From Nephromyces sp. MM_2019 (taxonomy: Eukaryota > Apicomplexa > Aconoidasida > Nephromycida), in NCBI GenBank assembly GCA_015657535.1, contig JADHZB010000084.1, positions 1 to 27,212 of the forward strand: a DNA stretch of 27,212 nucleotides, written 5' to 3'. Under the pieces are notes generated by a model, which searched no databases, was not told the DNA's origin, and worked only from the letters and a program-made list of their open reading frames with translations. Shown here piece after piece: positions 11,878 through 23,029 of this stretch; the stretch's first letter is position 1, and each line of letters starts with the position of its first letter. A program made the translations under genes and the position numbers.

Positions 11878-12506
11878 GGTATGCTGATCGTGGAAGAGCA
11901 AGCGAAGATTTAGCTACAAGTATACTCGTATATCATCAAAAGATTCTATAGCCCGTGCAAGCTTTTCTGATACTTTTATTAACGATGTGAGCTTTCAAAA
12001 ACGTCTTATTTTGGCGTTCGTGTACTTTTATGAATATCAGACATGATGCATATGCAAACTCTAGTTCCTGAAGGATCCAGGATATCTAGGTGCATGTATC
12101 TTATCGCGACAAAATATGTGATAAAGATTTAGCAGTTTATTTCCTATGAGGATTGCAACTTATGGTGGCTATAGTTAACGTAATTACGTAGAGCTTAAGT
12201 ACTTAGCTAGTTCTTTACTTAGATACTTGCGCTTACTTACGTGTGCACTATGGCCTACTGACATTATCTCAAGACGCTCAGGATGATTCATGCATTTTTC
12301 CCAAAAAAATTCGATATAATATGCTTGAGCTATACTATCAGTGGTTACATCACATAACGAGGTACCTTTATTGTTTATTATAATTGAAATGATTACCGGG
12401 TGGCACGAACATCCTCATTTAATGGCAACGGCAGGAATCTACGGAATGACTCTGGAATGGTACTATTCCAATTGTAAGAAATTAGCTCATCATCCAACAT
12501 GGATAG
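11878..12506 (+). CDS. Two exons of an unidentified helical protein
   Basis: Exon 11878-11919 (after CACACCAG) reads YADRGRASEDLAT to donor ACAA|GTATAC. It joins in phase (split codon ATG) to exon 12342-12506, which follows ACTATCAG and stays open for 54 codons to donor ATAG|GTGATC; an alternative donor AATT|GTAAGA 38 bases earlier keeps the same phase. The second exon has clear protein character: EVPLLFIIIEMITGWHEHPH, then LMATAGIYGMTLEWYYSNC and KKLAHHPTWI, resembling an amphipathic alpha-helical repeat. No family is recognised. It probably belongs to the same long plus-strand gene as the exons on either side. Confidence 0.38.
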
Positions 12507-12627
12507 GTGATCTATGATTTATGATGGCGACAATCTAGTTTGATTGCGGCACACAAACCGCCTCATCTTTTTATCAAGTCTACACTTGCTCATAATCTCT
12601 GCATATAACCATTACATGTAATTGCAG

Positions 12628-13257
12628 CGAAGACCAGACCGATCCTTTTTTCTCGTATTCTGGGGGCAAGACGCAATGTAAATATCCTGAAGGAACATGA
12701 AAAATAGGCAACGAGGCACCAACACAGCATCCACGCAGCTAGTGGTGCTATGAGCATCCCCTGAAATTCCGTTAGAGCGCACTCTTAAACTCCTGATTTT
12801 TTGTATTCGCGGGGACGCGCATCATAAATAAAACTTAGTGTTATTAAGTCCACAAAGCGAATGAATAAGCAAGTTCTGTAGAACGAGGATTCTACCGGAT
12901 ATTGATCTCATCATTACTAGTATCGAGGGAAAAGAAGATACGAGGTCCCTAGTGAAGTGTATGTGCATTGGTATTAGCTAGGTATCATCCAGGAGACTCT
13001 AGGATTCCAGTGCGGTAAAAAGTGGGATGTTACACTGATATAATGGTGTGCTTAAGGCTTTTTCTTAAAAATATTTTTTTGCAATCTGTATATAATTTTG
13101 AGCGTCGATAACGGTCCTTCAAGCTTATAGTGTTTAGCTGTTGCTCATAAATTGAATCGGTTGATGAGTATATATTCTTTAAATCTTATCATTCTTGCCT
13201 TACTACCAGTACTAAGAATGTTTCGCCTGCTTTATCCAGTTGCTGTACTCTACGAGA
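12628..13257 (+). CDS. Three further candidate exons, junction phase unresolved
   Basis: 12628-12677 has good signals (GTAATTGCAG acceptor, CAAT|GTAAAT donor) and is open in all three phases; following 12506 it would read AKTRPILFSRILGARRN. 12882-12956 (GTTCTGTAG acceptor, GTGAA|GTGTAT donor) reads TRILPDIDLIITSIEGKEDT in phase 2 and joins in phase to 13210-13257 (CTTACTACCAG, GAGA|GTGAGT, TKNVSPALSSCCTLR). The first exon ends in phase 0 if it follows 12506, which does not match the phase 2 start at 12882, so an exon is missing or a donor is wrong. Confidence 0.25.
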
Positions 13258-13417
13258 GTGAGTACGACGCCATCCCAATCTTAACTTGCTACAAGCCTTT
13301 AATTTTCGTGTTACCCAGTTCCGTGTTTGTACGCACGTGCGTGTTAGCTTGAATGAACTCAATTTTCCGATGACAGGATAAAAAATGGGTTAGAAATTTT
13401 TTTCCGCCTCCCTTAAG

Positions 13418-13650
13418 ACGGCAGTCCATATTCCCAATGAAAATAGCACAATAGAAGGTTTTTTAAGATGCGCTGTCCTCTCATACTCTAGCATCTTATA
13501 CACTTAAGAAAGTATGTCACGTTTATTTGCACTTATTACTGTACTAAAAGGATGTGGCCTAAATAAATTTTTGGTTAGGAAATAAATGCAACAAGACAGA
13601 GCTAACGGGAATGTTCGTGCAGCAGAAGTCTTTGCATATATCCGCTGAAG
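13418..13650 (+). CDS. Two weak candidate exons
   Basis: 13418-13457 follows CCGCCTCCCTTAAG and reads TAVHIPNENSTIE to a weak donor GAAG|GTTTTT; the frame stays open well beyond it. 13623-13650 lies between GTTCGTGCAG and GAAG|GTGAAG and is open in two phases. Both lie between better candidates, and neither resolves the phase conflict of the larger chain. They could equally be intron sequence. Confidence 0.13.
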
Positions 13651-13965
13651 GTGAAGAGTAAGCATGTGCATACAAACAGACAAGAAAGCCTATGGGCTTG
13701 AATAAAAGTGGCATAAGAATGAAAAAATGTGTGTGCAAAGAAAGGTGAAGGGAAGTGACGCCGAAAGATCAGCTAAAGAAGTGTCTTTCAATGACAACAA
13801 ATGGAATTGAACTAGAGTGTGCAATCATTTTGAGTTTACCTAACTTGCTTTGTACTGCTTTGTATATGAGAATACGTCACGCATGTTGCATAGGATTATA
13901 TTATGCATTTGCGTCAGTAATTGTGTGTGAGCTAAGTTACTTGCTTGCTGTTTCAATTCCTGCAG

Positions 13966-14013
13966 ATGACATCTGAGCCAACCGTAACGCTTCGGCGTGA
14001 CTTGTTACCTTCA
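13966..14013 (+). CDS. Candidate 48-base exon with good acceptor
   Basis: After a strong pyrimidine tract and acceptor (GTTTCAATTCCTGCAG), only one phase is open. It reads MTSEPTVTLRRDLLPS to donor TTCA|GTACTA, an exact 16 codons in phase 0, matching the phase 0 start of the next exon at 14458. Its first codon is ATG, so it could alternatively begin a protein. Composition (Thr, Arg, Leu, Pro) is protein-like but not recognisable. Confidence 0.28.
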
Positions 14014-14457
14014 GTACTAAGATAGTCTATCAGCTTGTCTACATCTTAAAGAGCACCTGTTTCTATTCATAATGGAGGTATGCGCCTGATATGGCTATTA
14101 CTAGGCTTATTTTCCTGTCCATAAGAATGCTAAAGCGTGTAAATGCTTGCGTTTGCTAATAAGAACATCTACAGCCATATGTGACTGGATTAGTACATTT
14201 GGTTATGCACTAGCTTCTTTGAGCTTACGCATGCATTTAAAGCCAAATTAGTATAAGCTTGTGTGTCTCAGTGAGCTTGTGTACTCATGGCCGTGATGTG
14301 TGTGCTTCGCATAATTTTGCTTCTGCTGTATGTATTCAGCGATGACTTCAAATCCGTGTATGTGTACCTTTTTCGCTCAGCTTGTTATGCTACTTATTTG
14401 CACTGTGCAAAGGATTTATATTATTCATCATTGTTGTATTTTCTTGCTTTCACTCAG

Positions 14458-17400
14458 GATTTATACTGTTTAGCTTTTGCACCGGTGCAAGGCACAGGCC
14501 TAGATGAAATGCCGCGAGAGAGTGAAGACTTTAATGTAGAGACCATGCGGCGTGAGGTACCTCAGAAAACTAAAGTAGTTACGCAATATACGTTCAGTAC
14601 ACGCTTAATTCACCTTGTTTACAATGTACACCTGCACTATAGATGCAATGAAGCATCGTATATTACCGGTGTTCATATTTCGCTCCGTGTGACTTCACCT
14701 CTTAGAATGTCGTATTACCTAGAAATTGTATTCAGTGTGTTTATTTTAGGTTATTGCATTGTGTGCATAGCGGTAACCGCGTGCCTCCTATACTTATGAC
14801 GGTGCTCCTTCAGCATAAGAAATTGCACAGAACCTTGGAAAAAAATTCCTAGAGGGGCATCAACATTCTAACTTACATCGTAAACATTAAACTACCAGTC
14901 TCACAGTCAAAGCTTAAATTCCAAGCTCTAACCTCTACATCCTACGTGCTAGTTACACAAAAAAGAATGCACTGAGAAAATGAACTTTGGATATAAGGAA
15001 TACCGGTGTAGCAAAACTTTGTTTTATTACCACCCGCGCTTACTATCCGCCCAAAGAAAATAGTCCGTAGGGATTCATGGGTAATACAGGCAGCTTTGCT
15101 AGTCAACCTAACCTTTCTTTCGTTGGCTCTAATTGATAGGTGAAATATGCGCGTCTCTACCACATCAGGTGCTTTTTTTGCAGCGCTTAGGCTCTGCGGC
15201 TTTTCAAACTTTTTTTAATGAGTTAGAGAAGCATTCTGGAGACAGTACCAGCACAGAAGCTGCCGGAAGTGCAGTTTTCTTACTTAGCGAGTTTTTAAAG
15301 CGTTTCCAAGGTTATATTGACAACGCAAGGACTATAGTAAGTGGGTGTGTGGGTGTGTGGGTGTGTGGGTGTGTGGGTGTGTGGGTGTGTCGTAGTTTAT
15401 AGATTTATTGGGTGTGCCACTGCTGTAAGTTTCTGCCGTTTGTGTATTTTTTAAAGTAGTCTTACGCGCGTATGAAGCTTCTACCTCTCTTTTGCAATGT
15501 CGTATTATCGTATGCACTATTGCGCCCTTGTGCGCCAGTGCATATGCTTATGCGCACTGCGATACTACGCGCCACACCCGTCAACAATTTTCATTTGGTG
15601 ACCATTAATTTGTGTGCAACAAGTTTTTACTCACTTCGAAAGTGCGTATACCAACGTGTGCAAAGATGCCTCCATATTCAGATGGGTCCTGAAGTGCGTT
15701 TAGGCTCGTGTGTGTTGCTGTGGGCTCCAGCAATTTTTGGACGTGTTCATTGGGTGTATTTGCTAGAAGATGCGCAAGAGTGTGTGTTGGTTTAGATATA
15801 GCGTGATTGGGGGTATGTGGTAAATATAGACCAGTCGCCTTACTATTGCAGTGTCTGCATGTCACTAGTATGTGCGCAACGCTGTGCACCACAATATAAT
15901 GTGCAGGGGCATCTATGAGCTAGAAAAAGCTTGTAAGGTGTATGCCTGCGCACTTGCGTGAGCGTGCGACTCTATGGATGGGCATCTATATGCGTGTGTG
16001 CCACTCTATCGATGCATATCTATATGCGTGTCAGCTACTTAGTGTGAGTATGGATGCGTTAGCTTTTACATGAGCACTGGTGCGTGCACACCGGAGGATG
16101 TTAGGGCTGGCGGATGCTGTTCTCCATTGCACCCTTAATGTGTACGCTATTCTTTGCGTCGTTTTTATTTTGCTCTGCTTCTTTAACTTATGACCTCTTT
16201 GTTTGATTATCAACTTTTTCTAAAGGCAGAAGGGACTCTAACAAATGAAGGGTTTCCAGACTACTCAAAGTCCATCAGGGATCTATCAGAATTGGCCAGT
16301 AGCCAAGGAATAACCATGCAAATGTGAGCCGTGAATATACCTTGCGATCGCTCGAGCTCATTTTACATCTTGTTTTCACTTGCCAAAGAAGTTTATTATA
16401 ATTGTGATTTGTTTCTATGCGTATGTAATTTTGGGTGTGCAGGTTTATGTATACTTTTTTTTCGTGTTAAACTCTTATTTTTCATGATTCAAAGGTTAAT
16501 GCTATCATTTCTAAACCTTTATTCCTAGGCATGTCATTAGCCCTTTACACTATCGTGGGTTTAAGACTGAAACAGCAGCATAAATTTCCAAAGCACATGT
16601 ATTACAATTTCATCAAGTGTTACAAGGGTGTCGCGCACATGCGAAAAAAAATCCTAAATTTCCACTTTAGTGTTTTTTTTTGTGCTTAGTCCGTGGTATC
16701 GTTCTACGGTGGACTTTTATGCTTTCGCTCCAAATATAAGGGTTTATCCTTTTTCTTTATCAAGAAGTTTTTTCTTTTTCGTAGCCATCGATTTTTGTTT
16801 GACCCCCATTTATCTCTTACAGGAAGGATTTGGAGGCTTTTTTTGATACAGAGCAGGACTCTGATTGGTAAGTTGCTTAAAAAAGTGTGATTCAGGTCTA
16901 AAAACAGCTGAATTGACAACTCAAAATACGAAGCTGAATTGTGCTTTGTTTGCAGTTTATACTCATGTATGACCACATGAAATATATTTCGTCTATTTAT
17001 CTCATTCGTTTATTTTACGGTCGTTGTATAAGCCTTTGAAAATTATTGTTTGGTTTTTTTCCTGAACTAGAAGTGGCTCTTTCTTTCCTTGATTTTCTTG
17101 TTAGGTGACACAAGCTAGCGTCAGTATTCATTGTTTGGAGTTGCAGGTGCACATTTCTGTAAAATATTTGGTACACAAATGTATGTGTTATATCAATAAG
17201 GTACACTCTAGGTGTGTGCGTGTTTTGGAGCTATATATGTGTATGATACTTATAGTAAGCAGCTATTTGTGCGTGCTTCTGTAGTAATGAGAGGAATCAA
17301 GAGTGCTTTCAGGGCTAAACCAAACATACCAGGGATTCCGAAATCTAAGGGAGTAGGGTTCAGGAGGGAGGCATCCGTCATTACATCACCAGAACTAGCC

Positions 17401-20398
17401 TCTGGTGCTCCTCCAGTTTTTTACAAGAATTACAAGGCTATTTCAGGTAATGGGATTTAGTGATCCCGGCATACATACGCAGACGTCTCTACTCGGGCAC
17501 TTATTTTCTCAACCCCAAAAATAAATCAAATAACAGATTAAGAGTTGCCTATGAGTAAGCACGCTTTAATGCTTTGCTAGCTTAGGGTGAAAATTAGGCA
17601 ATGAGCATGCGCTTTGGATCTGCAAGTAATACATTAATACAAACTTTTTGCTCTTGTCTAGCCATTAGTTTTTCAGTTCATTGACGCGTGAAGCTACTAA
17701 AAAAGTAGCCTGGAAGCTTATGCGCTGTTCTATTGTTACTGTTGCTGGATATACTTTCCAAAACGCCCATTTTTTTAGACGCGAAACAGTCATTGAAAAG
17801 CAACGAATTAATATTTTTAACTTTTAGAATCTTCGAATGTACGGACGAAACCTAGACAGCAAACAGGCTACCCGAATAAGACGATAAAAGGTTAGTTTTT
17901 CATTTGTTTATATATATAAGTAAAAATGTTCGATTTAAGCCTAATTTGAAGCGCATTAAACGTATTTTCCCCTAGGGAGGAACAAAAAAAAGGAAGTCTC
18001 CGCGCATCAGGGCGTAGATGTGCGAGCCTTTTTTTTTGTGGGCATTTTTGTGTGAGTCGAGTGGGCATGTCTATCACTGCACAGCGGATTATCTGTACTT
18101 GCTTAGATGCGCAGGAGGGTGTTTCTGAGCCTTTTTCGTTTTAATTAGCTCCAGCTTTTCAGCATATATTTTTTCTCCATTTGAAGGGCTTAAAATTCGT
18201 TGCATAGTCTCTTGATGCGAATGTATCTCTTCTTCCCATTTATAACGCATTTTGTTCGCCATTATTTTCGGTCTAGCATGTTCTTCATGCGCGTGTTGTA
18301 TAATTCCAGGGAATCCTGCTATACGCTGTAATGTTTAATCTATGTGTCTTTTAGAGATACTAGACGAAGAAATCCGTCAGAATAATCTTGAGGTGGAAAA
18401 GCGAAAGAAAGAGAAGCAAGAAAAGGCTGAGATTACTAAGTTGACACATGAAGAAGTTGCCGAAATCTTTCGCCCCAATCGCCAAAAGGAAGATTTCTTA
18501 GGAGAAAGCAATTTTGGGGCGCTATGTTGCGGAAGAATATGGTAAGTTTATAGAATGGGCGCTTAGACATTATCTCACTAGAAAATTAGCTGACGGCGAT
18601 ACATGATGCTCCGCGTTAAATCGCGAGTGAATTATGTAAGTGCCGTTTTAACAACACAGCTATGATGTAATCATAGTGTGCATACAGTGCTAACTCCCGA
18701 GCTCCCGACTATCTTATCATCCATCCGCGTAGACACTTCTTTCTGTTTATAAATCGATAAGTTGTGCGCTTCCGCCATTTTGTACAGCACTTACCTAGAG
18801 ATATGCATATGATATACATGCTGGGGTGTTGCTTCCTGAGAACCAGCCACAAAGTTTTTCAATCCCTGTAAATTTTCCCGCAACGAAAATAATGGAAAAT
18901 TTCATTGATGCTTATAGTGGTAAATACACGCTATCATACACGTAGCGAATAATCAGCGCATGTCTGCAAAGTTAAAGAAGCTGCATAGAATTCAAACGAC
19001 TGATAAGTAACTTGCCATTTTGGAGTTAGAATCAAAAATCAGAGCCCCAAAGTAGGTGAAAGCATCGAAAAACTGAGAGAAAACAGTTTTAAACTTACGG
19101 TTTTCACTGTATCGTTATTTTTGCTACACTGTTTCGTTGTAAATATACGCCTGATTTATAGCTTTTCAGCTATTTAGGTATCTTGGCTTGTGTTGCTTTG
19201 ATTTGCTAACTCTTGCTTTTCAGAATTTTTCTTATCTTGCTCTATTTTTTTTTTATCTTTCTTTTCCTTCTATGTCATTTTCACCTTTTTTATGGTATGA
19301 ATTTCTGATCTCATGTTATTCGTAGCCATTCGGTTATATGTTGTGTCAGTGGAGAAGCGGAGGAAGTGATCGACGAGCCTGCACTGCTCAGGAGAGACAG
19401 TTCAGTTACAGTCGGGGATGTACAAGAGATTGAGGTAGGCTATCAGACGTTATAAACTGTTTATATGGCTATGTAAAATTGGGATTTTTCCGACCCGTAG
19501 CAGCAATTGCTATAGTCCAAAAGTTGCAAGTACTTGAAATGGGCTACTTATGAATCACATGCTCCGAATTCCAAGATTGATCAAAACTTTCCTCGCAGGC
19601 TTAGATAAAGTAGTAAAATAACGGATGGAAAATAAAAAAAAATGCACGCACATTTGCCGAATTTTTTTCAGGACGACGAGGCAGATAAGAATTGGCATGA
19701 GAACCAAAGGCATAAGCAGAGGTTTTCTCGAATAAGAAACCGAATGTAAGCAGCGGCTACATGCCTTGGAAAAAGCAGCAAAACTAAAGAGAGACAAGCG
19801 CAAACACGCACACAAGCACAGAAAAAACTCTATTCCACCCACTAAGCATGCAGCACTCATCCACACACATAAGAGCTGCAAATTTAATTTGCAATTTTCG
19901 GCCTTAAAATTTGTTTTTCCCATTTATTTGGGCTATCTCCCAAAGTTAAAGGTTCCTTTTTATAGTTGGAGATGGTAATCATTCATGTGCTGCGCACACG
20001 CAATGACAAACGCAGCTAAATATAACTTGTAGATATGTTTGCCACATCGCCTACACATTACTTTGTTTCCTGGTTCTTCTCGTCGTCTTTCTCTGCCGAT
20101 TTTTTTTACACCTGTATCTACCCCCCTACATGACATTACACAGCCATTCACGGTGGGCGGATGTACGTTTTCTCACATGCTTCAATAGAGCCCAATTAAA
20201 TAAGTGCAATAAATACCACATATGTTTATCCGCAGTCCAACAGGAAAGCCATCACTCATGAAATCCGAGAGCGAAGATTTAATAAGCATGACCCTCGATG
20301 CAAACGAGGAAGAAAAGGAGAGAGATGCGCTGATGCAAAACACTTTTTTCAATGAAAAGCTTCATGCTGATAAGGGAAAGGAAGCCAAGCAGATTTAG
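14458..20398 (+). CDS. Unidentified multi-exon gene, C-terminal part
   Basis: Exons: 14458-14556, 15184-15336, 16226-16323, an unresolved stretch 16324-17284, then 17285-17446, 17828-17890, 18355-18541, 19350-19434, 19672-19745, 20236-20398. Donors are good (GAG|GTACCT, ATA|GTAAGT, AT|GTGAGC, G|GTAATG, G|GTTAGT, G|GTAAGT, GAG|GTAGGC, AT|GTAAGC), and outside the unresolved stretch each junction keeps phase to the TAG at 20396-20398. The N-terminal visible part looks helical (RLGSAAFQTFFNELEKHSG, then VFLLSEFLKRFQGYIDNART). The middle is Pro/Lys-rich (KPNIPGIPKSKGVGFRRE). Exon 18355-18541 begins with a charged coiled-coil-like run (EILDEEIRQNNLEVEKRKKE). The tail is acidic and ends in KEAKQI. 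No catalytic motif or family is recognised. A cytoplasmic or nuclear scaffold or trafficking protein is possible, but that is a guess. Confidence 0.6.
15343..15390. repeat. Six copies of an 8-base GT-rich repeat right after a donor
   Basis: The unit GGGTGTGT is repeated six times exactly, starting seven bases after the exon end at 15336 (donor ATA|GTAAGT). It is the cleanest short tandem array in the window and is in the same GT-sense orientation as repeats at the starts of SHMT and NUDT21 introns. Confidence 0.9.
15965..16032. repeat. Short direct repeat in an intron
   Basis: Two imperfect copies of about 42 bases contain CATCTATATGCGTG or CATATCTATATGCGTG, each preceded by ACTCTAT.GATG. 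They lie in the intron before the exon at 16226. Confidence 0.5.
16324..17284 (+). other. Stretch with competing exon candidates
   Basis: Three segments have plausible exon signals but cannot all be used. 16690-16741 (strong TTGTGCTTAG acceptor, weak GTTTAT donor) reads PWYRSTVDFYAFAPNIR. 16823-16867 (TATCTCTTACAG, strong ATTG|GTAAGT) reads KDLEAFFDTEQDSD. 17105-17146 (TTTTCTTGTTAG, CAG|GTGCAC) reads VTQASVSIHCLELQ. The first and third chain in phase to an acceptor at 17260-17262. The second needs an exon of length 3n+2, such as an 11-base segment between TTTGCAG and CAT|GTATGA (16955-16965), to reach the better acceptor at 17285. Confidence 0.3.
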
Positions 20399-21175
20399 CT
20401 TACAGCAGTAGAGAATATTACGGCAAAAAGACGCGGCCTTCTCTCTTGAAATTTATGTTTCGTGCGTTACCAATCATGAGAGCTCCTATATATTTTTTGG
20501 CCTGCGTATACATGCATATCATCTTGTGCGTTGGGGGGGAAGAGTATATAATATCTGAATAGGTGCAGATCAGCCTCTCTTTATGTTATTCATTCAACGG
20601 TGCTTTTAAGATTATTTTCACTTCATTTATTCCTTGTTTAGTCAGAATCTATCGCATGTCTTCCCACCTTTTGCTAAGAGACTTTGAAACTTTTTTTTTT
20701 ATTTTGTTCCTTGCATTTCGTATTTTTCGGTATACCGATCTTCCTCTACGGAAAAATACCTCTTTTTTTCTCCGCTGCTTCTCTGCTGAACTATTTCCGT
20801 CGCGATTACCGCTGTTACCGCGTCTTCCCCCCCACTTATTCCACATAATCTCACTCTAGTCCTGCGGTTTTTTTCCTCCTATATTTCTTCATCATGCAAG
20901 CACTTCTGTTACCGTTTTCTCCCGTTTCTGTTGTCCCGCTTGTAATTACAAATGTCCAGAAGGGTTGCTCGTATGTCTATAAAAACTTTGTGTGCGAAAA
21001 CTACGAATGATTAAGAGGAAACGAAAAACATATGTGATAAATCCCTCTTTTTGGGGGTAATTACAAGAACAAATTATCCGCGTTGAAGGGTTTTTGTAAA
21101 ACGTACAAGCAATCTTTGCTGCTAGAAAAACACCCTAAAAATCAGTGGAAGAAGCAGAGAAAAAATGTCAAAGTG
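20399..21175. other. Spacer after the large gene, no supported gene
   Basis: The region between the stop at 20398 and the next exon candidate is pyrimidine-rich on the plus strand (20570-20960). An open frame at 20563-20859, with internal ATG 20656, translates to Phe/Leu-rich sequence and its antisense to Arg/Lys-rich sequence; both reflect composition. From about 21058 to 21175 the plus strand is open in the frame of the next exon (KQSLLLEKHPKNQWKKQRKN), so that exon may start further left. No clear polyadenylation signal is visible after 20398. Confidence 0.4.
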
Positions 21176-22115
21176 ATGAATTGGTGTGATAAAGGTGAGG
21201 GGAGCACACTTTGCTGGCAGTTATCGCGATACACATCCCTCCGTTTTACTTACTGGTATTACCTTGGGGCTTCCTCATGAAAGCGAGCTTTTGCTTTGAT
21301 AATTTTATAGCTAGTAAAGGAATATCTCTCAGTGTGTGTATTCTAGAGATGTATAGAGGTAGTATCTCTCGGTGTGTGTATTCTAGAGGTACATACAAAC
21401 TGAAATTTAAAGAGGAATAAGCTCGTAATGAGATATTCTATCTTGTGCAGATGAGCAGTTTGAACGGCTCATTTATTCCGCTATCTTTCATGTCTTTGGG
21501 AATTTATCTAAAAGCTCTAAGGAATCTGAAAGTTTGCTGGAATTCACGGGTTTACATCATTTCGTGTTCTTTTCCAAAATCTTTTGTGCAATCAAAGTAA
21601 CTATTTATACCCTCCGGATGAAGCACTCTGAGGTGTAGCCCAAAGGTAAGTAGATTAACAGAGATCGTGCTTCCACCTTCGTAGTTCGTCCATGTTACAA
21701 AAATCTGCTGATGTTTGACGCACATACACTTTCCAACACACACATGGATTCCTCCACTGGCAAGCGTGTAGATTTCTCTACTGGCGCACACAAGTAGATA
21801 CCTCCACTAACACACAAGTAGATAACTCCACCGGCACATAAGCAGATACATCCACTCACACGCAAGCGGATACCTCCACTAACTAACACAAGTAGATAGC
21901 TCCACCCGCACATAAGCAGATACATCCACCCATACGTAAGCAGATACCTCCACCTACATGCAGACACAACCCTCCACACACAAATATCTGCTCCTGCACA
22001 CATAAAAACGCACTTCATCACCGTATATTCCACGTTCCCATACTTCTTATGTTTCATGCTAGCGTTGCAGATCCTGCTGATCGTCTATAACTTCATCACA
22101 TCTACAGCTCTATAG
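21176..22115 (+). CDS. Unidentified small gene or gene 3' end with hydrophobic C terminus
   Basis: Three exon candidates keep phase: 21176-21194 (ATG start reading MNWCDK; may extend upstream to about 21058), donor AAAG|GTGAGG; 21451-21596, after TTGTGCAG, reading EQFERLIYSAIFHVFGNLSK then SSKESESLLEFTGLHH and a hydrophobic run, donor AAA|GTAACT; and 22071-22115, after TAGCGTTGCAG, reading ILLIVYNFITSTAL to a stop. The C-terminal part (FVFFSKIFCAIKILLIVYNF) is long and hydrophobic enough to be a tail anchor. The middle exon also has a second open phase beginning with ATG, but the chosen phase is the more protein-like. No family is recognised. The 21597-22070 intron holds a minisatellite. Confidence 0.4.
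21320..21390. repeat. Two-copy direct repeat of 40 bases
   Basis: TATCTCTC followed by GTGTGTGTATTCTAGAG (with one variable position between) occurs at 21323 and again at 21363. It lies in the intron between candidate exons 21194 and 21451. Confidence 0.75.
21751..21975. repeat. 24-base minisatellite, about nine copies
   Basis: A unit near ACCTCCACTAACACACAAGTAG-- recurs, with TCCAC blocks near 21752, 21802, 21826, 21850, 21874, 21900, 21924 and 21948 and a diverged CTCTACTGG copy near 21776. Spacing is 24 or 26 bases. Since 24 is a multiple of three, the minus strand shows a long Gly/Leu/Cys repeat frame, which I do not regard as a gene. Confidence 0.8.
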
Positions 22116-22639
22116 TGCGCTTGAGTTTACAAGAGTCAGACATACTGATGCATGCACACCCAAACGCTAGCTTCAAAGCCTGATGAATAGCCACCAATGT
22201 ACACACACGCTTAGAAAGTGGGAAGAATAACAAACTCCCAGGGCTTTCACGCATCTACACAAAGCTAGGAGGATGAGATGATAAAGATGCGGATGACTTG
22301 TTAGAGCTCACTCAGCAACTGAAATGGAGCATGTCACCAAACAACTAGAAAACAGCATGTTTTACTAGGCAATTTTGCTACTTCTTCACCAGAGGCTTTA
22401 TATAAGAAACTAGCAGATTTAAAGTGAGAAAGTATAGATTTTCTTCTTACGCTAGCCTTATACCTTTAACTTATAGTTCTTTAGTTAATAATATCTCGGC
22501 TTCTGCTAGCGCTACTGTGGATGTTTATGTTTTTTTGTGAAGAGAACTTGTAGGCAACCCACTAGGCTTCACACACGATCCGAGCTGGATGCTTCAATGA
22601 GTTGGCAAATGCACGCATTCACGCATATATGCGGATGAG

Positions 22640-22750
22640 CTCACACGCACAAGCACATAATTTCCAACACACACACAAGCGCATATCTTCCAACACACAC
22701 AGCCACATAACTGCCAGCACACACACATAACCTCCAACACACACACTAAA
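22640..22750. repeat. CA-rich minisatellite, about 23-26-base period
   Basis: TCCAACACACACA-type blocks, some diverged, recur at about 22662, 22688, 22711 and 22731, separated by CACATAA or GCATAT spacers. It is similar in style to the intron repeats and has no coding content. Confidence 0.65.
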
Positions 22751-23029
22751 GAAGCACCACATTCATCATATCACTAACTCCCAGCTCTAAGCACACCAAA
22801 TCACCCCCAATTTGGTGTGTTTCAAGCTTCTCGTGACACTCTCAGCTAAAATGAGAGAAGCAGGCTGAAGAGGTTGCGCTTTCTTCCTCTTCACGTGGTG
22901 AATGATTTTGGAATGAAGAAAAAGCTTTTAAATCAAAGAAAGCAGCAGAGATGAAAGCAAGAAGATGATTTGCGAGAAGAGGATGAATTTTTTAATGAAG
23001 ATTAGGGTTTTTTGTAGAGTTAGCGTTAT

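Noticed and set aside
14287..14799. 170-codon plus-strand frame as a single gene
   Set aside because: Only 14458-14556 shows strong splice signals and clearly protein-like charged sequence; the rest looks like AT-rich intron read through.
15184..15336. Idea that this exon belongs to a CBF/Noc1-type or tethering-complex protein
   Set aside because: The FLLSEFLKRF helix has only a loose resemblance; neighbouring exons lack the family signatures I know.
20563..20859. 98-codon Phe/Leu-rich plus frame and its Arg/Lys-rich antisense
   Set aside because: Explained by a pyrimidine-rich tract; neither strand shows a motif or clear splice context.
21751..21975. CRISPR-like array
   Set aside because: Repeats are diverged with no unique spacers, in a eukaryotic intron setting; it is a minisatellite.
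21695..22057. 120-codon minus-strand Gly/Leu/Cys repeat frame
   Set aside because: Made by the 24-base minisatellite; it lies in a presumed intron and has no independent gene signals.
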